A stretch of 64,000 nt of DNA from Roseibium aggregatum (GCF_017309185.1 NZ_JAEKJZ010000005.1:248001-312000), one strand, 5' to 3'; shown: positions 44,483 through 54,773, numbered from the stretch's first letter. Made by a program: numbers and translations. Notes: generated by a model from the letters alone, not told the origin.

Positions 44483-47400
44483 ATGGCCGAGCGCGCGCGC
44501 CTCTACTCCGTTCCGCCTGCCGTTCCCTTCCTGAAAACACTCGTCGATACGCTTGTCGACGGATCGCTCATTCCCGGCTTCAGGCCGCTGGATGACCCGT
44601 TGCTGCTGTCGACGGTCACCCTTTTTCTGCCGACCCGTCGCGCCGCGCGGCTCCTGCCTGAGCTTTTCCAGGAAAGCTTCGGCGGCCGGCCGGTGCTGTT
44701 GCCGGCCATCCGCCCTGTTGGAGACGCGGACGAGGATGCCCAGACCCTGACGCGCGAGCAGGATCTCGAAGCGTTGCCGCCGGCCATGCCGATTCTGGAG
44801 CGCCATCTCGCCATGACCCGTCTGGTCAAGGCCTGGAAGGGAATTCTGCGGCGCGAAGCCCTCAGCCTCAGGTCGGACGAACCGCTCGGACTTCCGGCCT
44901 CCACAGCCGACGCCGCCTGGCTGGCGGCGGATCTGCTCGCCCTGATGGACGAGGTCGAAACCGAGGAAGCCGACTGGTCGGAGCTCGCCGGCCTGGTTCC
45001 GGAAGACCACGCGCGCTACTGGCAGATCACCCTCGACTTTTTGAAGATCGTCCAGGAAGCCTGGCCGGCGCATCTGGCAGAACTCGGGCAGATGGACCCG
45101 AAGGCGCGGCGCTCCGCGCTGATCAGGCGGGAAGCAAAACGCCTCGCCGGCGCCGCTCCGAAGGGGCCTGTCATCGTCGCGGGTGTGACCGGCTCCGTCC
45201 CGGCGACGGCGGAACTTCTGAAGGTCGTTGCCGGTCTTGATAGAGGGGTCATCGTGCTGCCGGGTCTCGACCGTTCGCTCGACGACCGGTCCTGGTCGGC
45301 TCTCGGTGCGCGTGGCGCGAAGTCTCCGGCCGGACGACCGGTCCAGGTCACGCTGCCTTCGCATCCGCAATACTCCCTGAAACAGCTTCTCGACCGCCTG
45401 GGCGCGTCGCGGAGCGAGGTCGAAACACTCGGTGCGGTGTTGCCTGAGGAACTGGCGCTGCGCGAGGAGCTTGTGTCCGAAGCGCTCCGGCCGGCCGACA
45501 CGTCCGATGCCTGGACGGGGTATCTGCAGGAGCGGTCGGAGGAGCAAAGGGCGAACGCCCTTCGGAACGTTGCCGTCCTGACCGCGCGCAACGAGGCGGA
45601 CGAAGCCTTGAGCGTCGCGATTGCCCTGCGCGAGACCATCGAACGGGGAGAGACCGCCGCGCTGATCTCGCCGGACCGGATGTTGACCCGCCGGGTGGCG
45701 GCGGAACTGGCCCGCTGGGCCATTCAGGTCGACGACAGCGCCGGCCGGCCGCTCGACCAGACCGCGCCCGCGATTCTTGCCGTACTGGCGGCCAAACTGG
45801 CGCTCGGCGGCTGCGAACCGATCGATCTCCTGGCGCTCCTGAAACATCCGCTGGCCCGGTTGGGACTGCCGGTCAAGGACATCCGCGCCGCCGCGAGAGC
45901 CCTGGAGCGGGGTGTTGTGCGTGGACCGCGTTCCCGGCCTGGAACGGCGGGTCTCAGGCTTGCCGTCGAGGCCAGTCGTCTGGAGGCCGGCAAGGCCCAT
46001 ACGCCGCGCTGGAAAAAGATCCACGACGAAGACTGGGAGGTGATCGCCGGGCTGGTCGACCGGCTGGCGGAGGCTTTGAAACCGCTCGAAGAGCTGGCCG
46101 AGAGCGCGGAGCCGATCTCCGTCACCGAACTCACCCGCCGGCACGTGGATGTGCTCCAGGCGGTCGCGCTGGACGACGAGGGGTCGGTGGACGAACTTTA
46201 CGCCGGCGAGGCGGGCGAGGCGCTTGCCCTCTTCCTGACGGGACTTCTGGAGGCGGACGAGAACGGTCTTGAACTCCCAGCGGTGGAATGGCCTTCCGTG
46301 CTTCCGGCGCTGATGTCCGGGCAGGCCGTGCGCCGCCGCCTGCCGGGGGACCCGCGCGTCCAGATCCTGGGGCCGATGGAAGCCCGGCTGCAGTCTTTCG
46401 ATTTCGCCGTTCTGGGTGGACTGAACGAGGGGATCTGGCCGCAGCGCACCCGCAACGACCCCTGGCTCAACCGGCCGATGAAGCGCGACATGGGCCTGGA
46501 ACCGCCCGAACGCCGTCTGGGAGCCGCCGCCCACGATTTCGCCCAGGGCCTGGGCGCGAAACGGGTGCTGCTGTCGCGCGCGGCGCGTGCCGACGGCGCA
46601 CCGACCGTGGCTTCGCGCTGGCTGCAACGGCTGACCACGCTCGCGGGCCCGGAGATCGCCCGAGCGATGGAGCAACGAGGCGCGGTCTATACCAGTTTCG
46701 CGGCGCGCCTCGACCGTCCCGACGGTCCCGTCAGGCCCGCCCGGCGTCCCGATCCCAAGCCGCCGCTGGCCGCGCGGCCCAAATCGCTTTCCATTACCGA
46801 GATCGAACGCCTGATCCGCGATCCTTACGCGATCTATGCCCGCCACGTTCTCGAGCTGCAGGCGGTCGACCCGATCGGCGGCGCGCCGGGAGCGGCGGAC
46901 AAGGGCAATCTCATTCACGACGCGCTGGCGGACTTTCTCGCGACCTGGACCGGTCCCTTCGACGACAGTGCCGTCAGGGCCCTGACGGAAATCGGAGAGG
47001 AGCTGTTCGAGCCGCTGGACGCCTTTCCCGCCATCCGGGCCCTCTGGTGGCCCCGGTTCCTGAGGATCGCCTCCGGTTTTGTCGGCTATGAAGCGGTGCG
47101 GTCCAGGAGTGTCGCGGAGCGGTTTCTGGAAATCGGCGGCGGTGTGGAGCTCAAGTTGCCTGGCCTGACCTTCCGTTTGCGCGGGCGGGCCGACCGGATC
47201 GATCTCCTGACCGGCGGCGGTCTTTCCGTGATCGATTACAAGACCGGCCAGGTGCCGTCGCAAAAGCAGGTCGAGGCGCTGCTATCGCCGCAGTTGCCTC
47301 TGGAAGCGGCCATGATCCGGCGCTGCGGCTTCAAGGACGTGCCGGCGGATGCCCCGGTCGGCGAGCTTCTCTATCTGCAGCTTAAAGGAGGTGCGGAGCC

Positions 47401-47620
47401 GGTGATCGAGGCTTTGCGCAATCCGAAGGAAACCCCGCTGGAGGATCTGGTCGAGGACGCCTGGACGCGTCTGGAGCAGTTGATCGCCCACTACGCGCGC
47501 GAGGACACGGGCTACCTGTCTCGCGCCCGGATCATGCGCGAGCGCCAGATGGACGGCGACTACGATCATCTCGCCCGCACACAGGAATGGGCGCTCGGCT
47601 CCGGCGGTGAGACGTCATGA
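44483..47620 (+). CDS. addB: Double-strand break repair protein AddB
   Basis: A 1045-residue subunit of the AddAB helicase-nuclease, which resects DNA ends for RecA. The ATG at 44483 is two bases after the murU stop. It has the FLPTRRAARLL N-terminal block, GLNEGIWP in the middle, and the C-terminal nuclease site in VIDYKTGQVPS with G-N-L-I-H upstream. Alphaproteobacterial AddB is diverged from the Bacillus form and lacks the four-cysteine iron-sulfur motif, as here. Its stop overlaps the addA start (ATGA). Confidence 0.95.
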   Translation: MAERARLYSVPPAVPFLKTLVDTLVDGSLIPGFRPLDDPLLLSTVTLFLPTRRAARLLPELFQESFGGRPVLLPAIRPVGDADEDAQTLTREQDLEALPPAMPILERHLAMTRLVKAWKGILRREALSLRSDEPLGLPASTADAAWLAADLLALMDEVETEEADWSELAGLVPEDHARYWQITLDFLKIVQEAWPAHLAELGQMDPKARRSALIRREAKRLAGAAPKGPVIVAGVTGSVPATAELLKVVAGLDRGVIVLPGLDRSLDDRSWSALGARGAKSPAGRPVQVTLPSHPQYSLKQLLDRLGASRSEVETLGAVLPEELALREELVSEALRPADTSDAWTGYLQERSEEQRANALRNVAVLTARNEADEALSVAIALRETIERGETAALISPDRMLTRRVAAELARWAIQVDDSAGRPLDQTAPAILAVLAAKLALGGCEPIDLLALLKHPLARLGLPVKDIRAAARALERGVVRGPRSRPGTAGLRLAVEASRLEAGKAHTPRWKKIHDEDWEVIAGLVDRLAEALKPLEELAESAEPISVTELTRRHVDVLQAVALDDEGSVDELYAGEAGEALALFLTGLLEADENGLELPAVEWPSVLPALMSGQAVRRRLPGDPRVQILGPMEARLQSFDFAVLGGLNEGIWPQRTRNDPWLNRPMKRDMGLEPPERRLGAAAHDFAQGLGAKRVLLSRAARADGAPTVASRWLQRLTTLAGPEIARAMEQRGAVYTSFAARLDRPDGPVRPARRPDPKPPLAARPKSLSITEIERLIRDPYAIYARHVLELQAVDPIGGAPGAADKGNLIHDALADFLATWTGPFDDSAVRALTEIGEELFEPLDAFPAIRALWWPRFLRIASGFVGYEAVRSRSVAERFLEIGGGVELKLPGLTFRLRGRADRIDLLTGGGLSVIDYKTGQVPSQKQVEALLSPQLPLEAAMIRRCGFKDVPADAPVGELLYLQLKGGAEPVIEALRNPKETPLEDLVEDAWTRLEQLIAHYAREDTGYLSRARIMRERQMDGDYDHLARTQEWALGSGGETS

Positions 47621-50600
47621 GCGGTTTCGAGATTCCGCGGCTGACGAAGGAACGGCAGGATCTTGCCTCCCGCCCGCGCGCCTCCGCCTGGGTGAGCGCG
47701 AATGCCGGATCCGGCAAGACCTTCGTATTGTCCCGCCGGGTGGTTCGTCTGCTCCTCGACGGCACGGATCCCGGACGGATCCTGGCGCTGACGTTCACCA
47801 AGGCGGCAGCCGCCGAAATGGCGACGCGGGTGTTCAAGATCCTGGGTACCTGGGTGACCATGGCCGATGAGGCGCTGGCGAAGGAATTGACCGAGATCGA
47901 GGGCCGCAAGCCGGATGCGGCCAGGCTGGCCATGGCCAGGCGTCTCTTCGCCCGTGCCCTGGAAACGCCGGGCGGGCTCAAGATCCAGACCATTCACGGC
48001 TTCTGCGAGGCTCTGCTCCATCAGTTTCCGCTGGAAGCCAATGTCGCGGGCCACTTCGCCGTTCTCGACGACAGGGTCGCGACCGAACTCATGGCCGAGG
48101 CCCTGGGCAGCGTCCTCCACAAGGCCGAACTCGAGCCGGAAAGTCCCGTCGGACAGGCGCTTGCGTCCGTGATCGACCTGATGAGCGATGGCGGCGCCCA
48201 GAAGGCGCTTGAGGAACTGATCCAGAACCGCGACGCCTTCCGCCGATGGACGGTTGACGCGGGCGGCCTGGAAGACGCGCTTGCGGAACTGGCCGCGCTA
48301 CTTGAGGTCGATCCGTCGATCCGCCTGACGGAATTCGATGCGCGGTTCCGGGCCGAATGCCCGTTCGACCGCAATATCTGCCTCAGCTACGCGGAGGCGC
48401 TGAACACCGGTACGAAGACGGACCAGGCCCGCGCGGACGAACTCGTTGCGGCAATCGGCCTGTCGGACTCCGGCGCCTTCCGGGAAGCCTGGCTGCCGGT
48501 GTTCCTGACCGCGAAGCTGGAAGCGCGCAAATCGCTGGCGACAAAAAAGGTCACGGCCAATTTTCCCGACATGGTCGAGGCGATGATCGCGGAACAGGTG
48601 CGCCTTCTGGCCTTGCTGGACGCGCGGCGCAAGGTGACGACCTTCGAAGGCACCCGATCCCTGCTGCGCCTGGCCGACGCGGTGATCCGCCACTATGAAA
48701 AGGCCAAGACCGCCAAGGGCTATCTCGACTTCGAGGATCTGGTGGTCAAGACCGCGACACTCCTGCAGAAATCCGACGCGGCTCTGTGGGTGCAATACAA
48801 GCTCGATCAGGGGCTCGATCATATTCTGGTCGACGAAGCGCAGGACACCAGCCCGCGCCAGTGGGACGTGGTGCGGTCTCTCGCCTCCGAGTTTTTCGCC
48901 GGCAGCGGCGCGCATGAGCGGGTACGGACGCTTTTCGCGGTCGGCGACGAGAAGCAGTCGATCTATTCCTTCCAGGGGGCTGTCCCGGCCTATTTCGATG
49001 CCATGCGGCGGGAGTTTTCAAATCAGGCCGCCGCGGCGGAACTGGAGTTTCATTCCGTCAACCTGCAGCTTTCCTTCCGCTCCACGCCGGATGTGCTGGG
49101 CGCGGTCGACAGGGTGTTCCAGGACGAAAGCGCCCATCGCGGGCTCTCCCAGGAAGTGCGGGCGCCGGTTCACGAGGCCATTCGGCGCGATCCGGGCATT
49201 GTCGACCTGTGGCCGCTCGAGGCGGAAGAAGAGATCGCGGAGCCGGAAGACTGGCGCCAGCCGATCGACCACGTCGGCTCCGGCAGTCCGATGCTGAAAC
49301 TCGCGCAGCGCATCGCCTCCGAGATCGCCGTATGGATGCGTGACGGCACGGCGGACCCCGGCGACGTGATGATCCTGGTGCGCAAGCGCGGGCCGTTCGT
49401 GGATGCTCTCAACCGGGAACTCAAGCTGCGCGATATTCCCGCCGCCGGCAGCGACAGGCTGATCCTGACAGATCACATCGCCGTTCAGGATCTTGCGGCC
49501 CTGGGGCGTTTTTTGCTGTTGCCGGAAGACGATCTGTCGCTGGCGTCCGTCCTGAAAAGCCCGCTGTTCGATCTTTCCGACGACGATCTCATCGACATCG
49601 CCCGGGAAACGCCGGAGAAGGTGCGCCCTGGCACGCTCTGGCAGATGCTGGTCAAGAGATCGGACACCTCGGAGACCTGGCGGGTGGTCCGCGCGAAACT
49701 GGAAGACTGGCGCGCGCGGGCAGATTTCGTGCCGCCTTATGAATTCTACGCCAGGCTTCTCGGCGCCGATGGCGGCCGCAGGGCCTTCCGGGCGCGGCTC
49801 GGTGTCGAGGTCGACGACGTTCTGGACGAGTTCCTGGCTCTGACGATCGCCTATGAGCAGGCGGGAACGCCCGGTCTTGAAGGCTTTCTTGCCTGGATGG
49901 CGGCGGCGCCAACGGAAATCAAGCGCGAGCTGACGGGTACCAAGGGCATGGTGCGCATCATGACCGTGCACGGCTCGAAAGGCCTGGAAGCGAGGATCGT
50001 TGTGCTTGTCGATCCGGGCGCGCCACCGGTCAGCGCGATCCACGATCCGGCCTTTCTGCCGAAAAAGCGCCTGGACAACGACCTTTTGCCGCCGGCGCTC
50101 GTCTGGCTGCCCACCAGGGACGACCGGACCTCCTGGCACGACGAGGCGGTCGACAGCCTGCGCGCGGCCCAGGCGGAAGAATACCGGCGGCTTCTTTACG
50201 TCGCGCTGACGCGTGCCGAAGACCGGTTGATCGTCTGCGGCTGGGAACCGAAGCGCGGCGCCCATGAGGACTGCTGGTATTCAATGGTCGAACGGGCGCT
50301 GAAACCGGATGCCCGGGAGATCGCCGAAGCAAACGGAAATGTGATCGCATGGCGCTGGCAACAGGGAACCGGCGAGCCGGAAACGAAAACCGGGCACGGG
50401 GAACCGGATGCGGACGATCACGGCGGAGACGTCGAGCGGCTTCCGGAGTGGCTGTCCGAGCCGGTCCGTCCGCTGCCGAAAAAACGGCGCCTGCAGCCGT
50501 CGCGCGCCTTCGAGGCGATGGAGGAAAAGAGCGGAGTCGAACCAGTCCCGGCTCTCGTCCGGCTCGAGGCGGGCCGGCAGCCGGCATCCTGGCCGCTGGA

Positions 50601-51126
50601 GCGCGGTCGTCTCGTCCACCGGCTTCTGGAGCTTCTCCCGGACCTTCCGGAAGAAGACCGCAAGGATGCCGCTGCCAACTATCTGAAGAGCACGTTGAAG
50701 CCGGAATTCGAGCGCTACCGGGAGCCGTTGCTTGCGGAAGTCGGTGCGATCCTGCAGGCGGAGGCCTTTGAGCCGATTTTTTCCGCAGCGGCCCGCGCCG
50801 AGGTGCCGCTGGTCGGAACGATTCGCGCAGCCGATGGAACGGAAGTCGAAATCTCCGGGCAGATCGACCGTTTAATCGTGACCGAAGACCGGGTCGCGAT
50901 CGTGGACTACAAGACCAACTTCAACCCGCCTTCGAAACCGGAGGAGGTGCCGCTGGAGTATCTCGCACAGCTTTGCGTCTACAGGGAAATGCTCAAACGG
51001 ATCTACCCGGAGAGACGGATTGAAGCCTGTCTCCTGTGGACGTCGGCGCCATCCGTCATGGAAATCCCGGCAGAGCTCCTGGAGGAGACTTTCGCCCGGC
51101 TGCGTCCCGACGGCACGGCAACTTGA
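47617..51126 (+). CDS. addA: Double-strand break repair helicase AddA
   Basis: A 1169-residue UvrD-type helicase with a C-terminal nuclease domain. Walker A NAGSGKT is at 29-35, and [53 protein letters not shown] and [14 protein letters not shown] are motifs Ia-[18 protein letters not shown] is motif VI. The terminal PD-(D/E)XK nuclease shows AIVDYKTN at about 1090. It overlaps addB by four bases. trxA follows 85 bases later. Confidence 0.97.
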   Translation: MSGFEIPRLTKERQDLASRPRASAWVSANAGSGKTFVLSRRVVRLLLDGTDPGRILALTFTKAAAAEMATRVFKILGTWVTMADEALAKELTEIEGRKPDAARLAMARRLFARALETPGGLKIQTIHGFCEALLHQFPLEANVAGHFAVLDDRVATELMAEALGSVLHKAELEPESPVGQALASVIDLMSDGGAQKALEELIQNRDAFRRWTVDAGGLEDALAELAALLEVDPSIRLTEFDARFRAECPFDRNICLSYAEALNTGTKTDQARADELVAAIGLSDSGAFREAWLPVFLTAKLEARKSLATKKVTANFPDMVEAMIAEQVRLLALLDARRKVTTFEGTRSLLRLADAVIRHYEKAKTAKGYLDFEDLVVKTATLLQKSDAALWVQYKLDQGLDHILVDEAQDTSPRQWDVVRSLASEFFAGSGAHERVRTLFAVGDEKQSIYSFQGAVPAYFDAMRREFSNQAAAAELEFHSVNLQLSFRSTPDVLGAVDRVFQDESAHRGLSQEVRAPVHEAIRRDPGIVDLWPLEAEEEIAEPEDWRQPIDHVGSGSPMLKLAQRIASEIAVWMRDGTADPGDVMILVRKRGPFVDALNRELKLRDIPAAGSDRLILTDHIAVQDLAALGRFLLLPEDDLSLASVLKSPLFDLSDDDLIDIARETPEKVRPGTLWQMLVKRSDTSETWRVVRAKLEDWRARADFVPPYEFYARLLGADGGRRAFRARLGVEVDDVLDEFLALTIAYEQAGTPGLEGFLAWMAAAPTEIKRELTGTKGMVRIMTVHGSKGLEARIVVLVDPGAPPVSAIHDPAFLPKKRLDNDLLPPALVWLPTRDDRTSWHDEAVDSLRAAQAEEYRRLLYVALTRAEDRLIVCGWEPKRGAHEDCWYSMVERALKPDAREIAEANGNVIAWRWQQGTGEPETKTGHGEPDADDHGGDVERLPEWLSEPVRPLPKKRRLQPSRAFEAMEEKSGVEPVPALVRLEAGRQPASWPLERGRLVHRLLELLPDLPEEDRKDAAANYLKSTLKPEFERYREPLLAEVGAILQAEAFEPIFSAAARAEVPLVGTIRAADGTEVEISGQIDRLIVTEDRVAIVDYKTNFNPPSKPEEVPLEYLAQLCVYREMLKRIYPERRIEACLLWTSAPSVMEIPAELLEETFARLRPDGTAT

Positions 51127-51211
51127 CTGTCGGCGCTTCGCTTCCTACGTTCTGGCCAACTGCCGCGCTTGCATAGGGCAGGCGCGAAGACGACAAACGC
51201 GAGATCCTGTT

Positions 51212-51532
51212 ATGGCAACCACACAAGTTACCGACGCTTCCTTCAGCGAAGAAGTCCTGAACTCCGACAGCCCGGTCGTGGTCGATTTCTGGGCCGAGTG
51301 GTGCGGTCCCTGTAAGATGATCGCTCCGGCTCTTGAGGAAATTTCCGAGGAGATGGACGGCCAGGTGAAAATCACCAAGCTCAACATCGACGAGAACCAG
51401 GACATGGCCATGAAATACGGCGTCCGGTCCATTCCGATGCTGATCCTGTTCAAGGGCGGCGAGCCCATGGCCACCCAGGTCGGCGCGGCTCCGAAAGGCA
51501 AACTGGCCGACTGGATCAAGAGCGCCCTCTGA
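51212..51532 (+). CDS. trxA: Thioredoxin
   Basis: A 106-residue thioredoxin 1; the active site WCGPC has C31 and C34, and the cis-proline is in SIPMLILF. The ATG at 51212 gives the normal start (MATTQVTD); an earlier in-frame ATG lies inside addA. It reduces disulfides of ribonucleotide reductase and other cytosolic partners. The location after addA is common in Rhizobiales. A hairpin follows the stop. Confidence 0.97.
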   Translation: MATTQVTDASFSEEVLNSDSPVVVDFWAEWCGPCKMIAPALEEISEEMDGQVKITKLNIDENQDMAMKYGVRSIPMLILFKGGEPMATQVGAAPKGKLADWIKSAL

Positions 51533-51548
51533 CGGCGTTCGCCGCCGG

Positions 51549-51577
51549 TTCGCATGCCCAGGGCATGCGAATTGCCT
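51549..51577 (+). terminator. Terminator-like hairpin after trxA
   Basis: TTCGCATGCC (51549-51558) pairs with GGCATGCGAA (51562-51571), followed by the weak T-tract TTGCCTT. Confidence 0.65.
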
Positions 51578-51640
51578 TAAGCTTGGCGGGTCATGGGAGT
51601 GTATCCGGCGGATAAGCGCGCGCTTGTCCGCCGATGCTCT

Positions 51641-51669
51641 TTGAAAAAGCCCGTAACACGACTTATAAG
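51641..51669 (+). promoter_or_regulatory. Promoter of grpE
   Basis: TTGAAA (51641-51646), a 17-base spacer and TATAAG (51664-51669) give a near-consensus sigma-70 promoter, ending 43 bases before the grpE ATG. The CTTTGAAA/ACTTAT-like pattern could also be read by sigma-32; no CIRCE element is seen. Confidence 0.65.
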
Positions 51670-51712
51670 CATCGGCGAACAGTCTGAGCCATCTGAGCCA
51701 AACGGAACATTC

Positions 51713-52351
51713 ATGAGCGACGAAAACAATACCCCGGAAGAACAGCCGGTGGATGCGACCTCCGGAGCCGAGGCATCGGCACAGCAGGATGCCGGCGCGG
51801 AGACCGCGTTGGATCCGATCGAGGTTCTGAAAGCTGAAAACGAAGAGTTGAGGGACCGTGCCCTGCGGACCATGGCGGAGATGGAAAATCTGCGCCGCCG
51901 TACGGAAAAGGAAATCAAGGACGCCCGCCAGTATGCGGTGTCCGGTTTCGCGCGGGACATGCTCACCGTCTCCGACAACCTGCGCCGGGCCCTGGAGGCC
52001 CTGCCGGAAGACGACCGCAGGAACGCGGATGCCGGCATCGCATCGCTGATCGAGGGCGTCGAGATGATCGAGCGCGATCTGCTCAATCAGCTTGAAAAGA
52101 ACGGCGTCAGGAAACTGACCCCGGAAGGCCAGAAATTCGATCCGAATTTCCATCAGGCCATGTTCGAGGTTCCGAACACCGAAGTGCCGAACAACACGGT
52201 CGTTCAGGTCATGCAGGCCGGTTATGTCATCGGCGAGCGGGTCTTGCGCCCGGCCATGGTCGGCGTCTCCAAGGGCGGTCCGAAGGAAGCTCCGCAGCCG
52301 CAAACCGAAAGTGCCGCCGAGGCGGGGCAGACGGTCGACAAGAACGCCTGA
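51713..52351 (+). CDS. grpE: Nucleotide exchange factor GrpE
   Basis: A 212-residue cochaperone that releases ADP from DnaK. The ATG at 51713 follows GGAA and the promoter at 51641-51669; an earlier in-frame start lies upstream of that promoter. A disordered acidic N-terminus is followed by a long helix ([30 protein letters not shown]), then the wing domain ([25 protein letters not shown]...RPAMVGV). The heat-shock repressor gene hrcA, which often precedes grpE, is not adjacent here. A terminator closes the gene. Confidence 0.96.
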   Translation: MSDENNTPEEQPVDATSGAEASAQQDAGAETALDPIEVLKAENEELRDRALRTMAEMENLRRRTEKEIKDARQYAVSGFARDMLTVSDNLRRALEALPEDDRRNADAGIASLIEGVEMIERDLLNQLEKNGVRKLTPEGQKFDPNFHQAMFEVPNTEVPNNTVVQVMQAGYVIGERVLRPAMVGVSKGGPKEAPQPQTESAAEAGQTVDKNA

Positions 52352-52380
52352 CATCGCCAGACGAGTTGGTAAGTCTCAAG

Positions 52381-52413
52381 AAGCCGGCCTGATTTCATTC
52401 GGGCCGGCTTTTT
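52381..52413 (+). terminator. Rho-independent terminator after grpE
   Basis: AAGCCGGCC (52381-52389) and GGCCGGCTT (52402-52410) form a 9-bp stem followed by TTT directly after the terminal TT of the stem. Confidence 0.85.
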
Positions 52414-52510
52414 GGTGCGGCATCTGTAAATTTGCTTGTCGGCGCGGCCAGACCAAATATGAACAAGGAACAAGCGGCGCGACAACGCACCGGAGTGCAA
52501 GGGCAGGCGA

Positions 52511-53116
52511 ATGTTTCTGCAGGTATTGGATTATCTCGGAGTGGCGATTTTCGCCGTGACCGGTGGGATCGTCGCCTCCCGCAAACAGCTCGACTTTGTC
52601 GCCTTTCTGTTTTTCGCAACGCTTACAGGCATTGGCGGCGGTACTCTCCGGGATCTGCTGCTGGGCGTTCCGGTTTTCTGGGTCGAAAACGAGACTTACC
52701 TTTTGGTCTGCCTGGTCGTCAGCATCGTCGTATGGTTTTTCGCCGACAGGATCGAACAACTTTCCAAACCTTTGCGATGGGCGGACGCCATCGGAATATC
52801 GGCCTATTGCGTTATGGGAGCGGCCAAGGCGCTCGCCGTGGGTGATACGGTGCTCGTGGCAATCCTGATGGGTGTCTCAACAGCGACATTCGGCGGTGTC
52901 TTGCGCGATACCCTTGCCCGGGAACCGTCCTCGATCGTCAAAGCGGAAATCTATGTCAGCGCGGCCTTTGCAGGGGCCGGCTGTTACGTCGTGCTGGTGC
53001 GGTTGGGCGTGCCTGACCTTGCCGCTGCTGTGGTTTCCGCGACGCTCGCGCTGGTGTTGCGGGGCGGAGCCATTCAACAAGGCTGGACTTTGCCCGGCTA
53101 CACCAGGAAAAACTGA
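52511..53116 (+). CDS. Trimeric intracellular cation (TRIC)-type channel family protein
   Basis: A 201-residue membrane protein with seven helices built from two repeats; each repeat carries the family's glycine motif: GIGGGTLRDLLLGVPVFWV (first) and TFGGVLRDTLAREPS (second). Formerly UPF0126/YadS/YicG, this family forms homotrimeric cation (K+) channels. No neighbour gives further hints. A 17-bp bidirectional terminator follows. Confidence 0.95.
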   Translation: MFLQVLDYLGVAIFAVTGGIVASRKQLDFVAFLFFATLTGIGGGTLRDLLLGVPVFWVENETYLLVCLVVSIVVWFFADRIEQLSKPLRWADAIGISAYCVMGAAKALAVGDTVLVAILMGVSTATFGGVLRDTLAREPSSIVKAEIYVSAAFAGAGCYVVLVRLGVPDLAAAVVSATLALVLRGGAIQQGWTLPGYTRKN

Positions 53117-53171
53117 GTTCTCTCGGCCCGTTAACTTCGTACGAACGACTCTGAAACTCGATTTGCTCTAT

Positions 53172-53210
53172 ACACAAAAAGCCGGTTCGATAAGAACCGG
53201 CTTTTTGTGT
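53172..53210. terminator. Bidirectional rho-independent terminator
   Basis: ACACAAAAAGCCGGTTC (53172-53188) and GAACCGGCTTTTTGTGT (53194-53210) form a perfect 17-bp stem with T-tracts on both strands, ending the TRIC-type gene from the left and the small peptide gene from the right. Confidence 0.95.
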
Positions 53211-53245
53211 TCGGAAGAGTCTCTCCGAATTTCCTGAGCCTTGGC

Positions 53246-53338
53246 TTAATACACAAGCCCGGACGTCGCGGACACGTAATAAATCAGTCCGAGCGCGATC
53301 GCCGGCAGGCTTGCCGAATAGGCAAGCGTCGTGAGCAT
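53246..53338 (-). CDS. 30-residue membrane peptide (small protein)
   Basis: An ATG at 53338 follows AAAAGGAGTGAGAC, a near-perfect ribosome site, and opens a 30-codon frame ending in TAA. The peptide, beginning MLTTLAYSASLPAIALGLIYY, has one hydrophobic helix of about 20 residues and a short polar tail (VSATSGLVY). A strong terminator lies 36 bases after the stop and a 16-bp palindrome lies upstream, so a complete small transcription unit is visible. Single-helix peptides of this size often regulate a transporter or respiratory complex. It is too short for ordinary gene calling; no family was recognised. Confidence 0.6.
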   Translation of the reverse strand: MLTTLAYSASLPAIALGLIYYVSATSGLVY

Positions 53339-53484
53339 GTCTCACTCCTTTTCCATTAAATTACTGGGAAAGTGGTCGCAGGATCAGCTTGCAAGCTGAC
53401 CGGCAGTCTTTTTAAGCCTTACGCTTCCGAAGCCTCACCCCAGCTAAGCGTTAATATGGGATTTTCCGCGGCGGATTCCAGAAG

Positions 53485-54393
53485 TCACGTTCTCAAAAAA
53501 ACGTGTGCGGCCAGCGCGTGGTCGGCAAGGCCGGACCGGCGACCCGGAAGATAGAGAGTTCGTTGCCCGTAATATCTCCGCCCGGCCTTGTTTCCCTGGG
53601 TGAGATCCTTCAGGTCCGCGGCCCATTCCAGATCGGGGTCGGGCGGGTCCGAAAGATCGGAGGAAAACAGCCGGGCTTCCTGCAGAAGCTCCCCTGGAAG
53701 ATTTGCGTTGCGGTCGAGAACGTCGATGTGACAGCCCGCGGGCGGGTCGAGACGGTCGAGCGCGTGGACCTGGCCCGGATTGCTCTCCGGACCGGCGATG
53801 CAGATCATGTCGGCTCCGTCCTGGGCTTCCTGGATATTTTCGGTGACGCCGATGTGAACCCCGGACAGGGCGGGGAGCCCGGACAGTTTTTTCAAGGTGT
53901 CCCGGCCGGCACCGGCAAGCAGGATCGAGTTGATCCTGCGAACCGTCAGATAAGCCGACAAAAGCCTTGGCAATTGCGGAGTTTCGCCGATGACAAGAAG
54001 TCGTGACGTATCTTCGCGCGACAGATAGGCGGCTGCAAGCGCATGCAGTCCCGCCCGGCGCCAGATGGTCAGCCGCATGCCGTCGATCATGGCGATCGGT
54101 TGACCGCCGGAGCCGGAGAAAAGGATGTACAGGCTTGAGGAGCGGCCGGGCGCTTCCGGCAGGTCGAGCACCAGACTGCAACCGACATAGCCCCGGCCGA
54201 CGTCCCGTTGCCCGGCAAAATCGGACCACGCCGGTTGGAACGAGAAGTTTCCGGAGAGCCCGTTGAGTCTCTCAATTCTGCAATCGGGAACCGCAGGCGC
54301 GATCAAACTGGAGCGGAAGGCCTTTCGCAGCGTTTCGAGAACGGCCCTGTCTTCGAGACAGGCATCAACCTCATCGCTCGAAATGATCCTCAT
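53485..54393 (-). CDS. Ornithine cyclodeaminase / mu-crystallin family protein
   Basis: A 302-residue protein with an N-terminal dimerisation/substrate domain and a C-terminal Rossmann domain. GRGYVGCSLVLDLPEAPG..LYILFSGSGGQPIAMIDGMRLTIWRRAG corresponds to the family's conserved substrate half (key residues G-x-P-x-A-x-x-D-G..L-T-x-x-R-T-A); the cofactor half is less canonical (LVIGETPQ instead of GTGxQA). The family includes ornithine cyclodeaminase, alanine dehydrogenase and ketimine reductases; the degenerate nucleotide loop makes a specific enzyme call unsafe. It is 11 bases after lapA on the same transcript, in the place where many relatives have trpF. Confidence 0.85.
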   Translation of the reverse strand: MRIISSDEVDACLEDRAVLETLRKAFRSSLIAPAVPDCRIERLNGLSGNFSFQPAWSDFAGQRDVGRGYVGCSLVLDLPEAPGRSSSLYILFSGSGGQPIAMIDGMRLTIWRRAGLHALAAAYLSREDTSRLLVIGETPQLPRLLSAYLTVRRINSILLAGAGRDTLKKLSGLPALSGVHIGVTENIQEAQDGADMICIAGPESNPGQVHALDRLDPPAGCHIDVLDRNANLPGELLQEARLFSSDLSDPPDPDLEWAADLKDLTQGNKAGRRYYGQRTLYLPGRRSGLADHALAAHVFLRT

Positions 54394-54404
54394 GCCCTAC
54401 ATGA

Positions 54405-54773
54405 CTACGCGGCCGATCGTTTGTCGGGGTGCGGCAGTCCCTTTGCTGCTCCGGCGGCCGGCAGGCTCGCCGATTGGATCTCACGAAGCTGGTCGGCTTC
54501 CTTGTGCCATTTGTCGGCTTCGCGGCGTTTGCTGCGCGCTTCCTTGCGCCAGCGCCCCTGCACCATCCAGGTTGCGAGACCGCCGACGATTATGCCGGCG
54601 CCCAGACTGGCGAAAAATATCCAGAACAGCGGTATTGCGGAAATGGTCAGGCGCGGGTCCTGAGGATCGAACGGATTGAGTGCCAGAGACACCGTGTGCC
54701 GGTTGGCGACCGACAAGGAAACGAGCACCACCGCGATCGCGAACAATATGATATTCTTGATGAAGCGGGTCAC
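54405..54773 (-). CDS. lapA: LapA domain-containing membrane protein
   Basis: A 122-residue inner-membrane protein with GTG start and GGGAGA upstream. Two helices (about 6-25 and 45-68) enclose NRHTVSLALNPF, the classic LapA_dom (DUF1049) segment, followed by a helical, charged cytoplasmic tail. In Escherichia coli LapA acts with LapB in regulating lipopolysaccharide synthesis; alphaproteobacterial members lie beside ihfB, as here. lapB is not adjacent. Confidence 0.88.
   Translation of the reverse strand: MTRFIKNIILFAIAVVLVSLSVANRHTVSLALNPFDPQDPRLTISAIPLFWIFFASLGAGIIVGGLATWMVQGRWRKEARSKRREADKWHKEADQLREIQSASLPAAGAAKGLPHPDKRSAA

Larger units (their letters stand above)
53117..53484. other. 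Interval holding a terminator, a 30-residue peptide gene and a palindrome
   Basis: This stretch between the TRIC-type gene and the ornithine-cyclodeaminase-like gene looks empty on long-frame criteria. It contains a 17-bp bidirectional terminator, the small membrane peptide gene at 53246-53338, and a perfect 16-bp palindrome TCAGCTTGCAAGCTGA at 53384-53399, 46 bases upstream of that gene's start on the minus strand. Confidence 0.7.

Noticed and set aside
44417..47263. 948-codon frame antisense to addB
   Set aside because: Shadow frame of addB.
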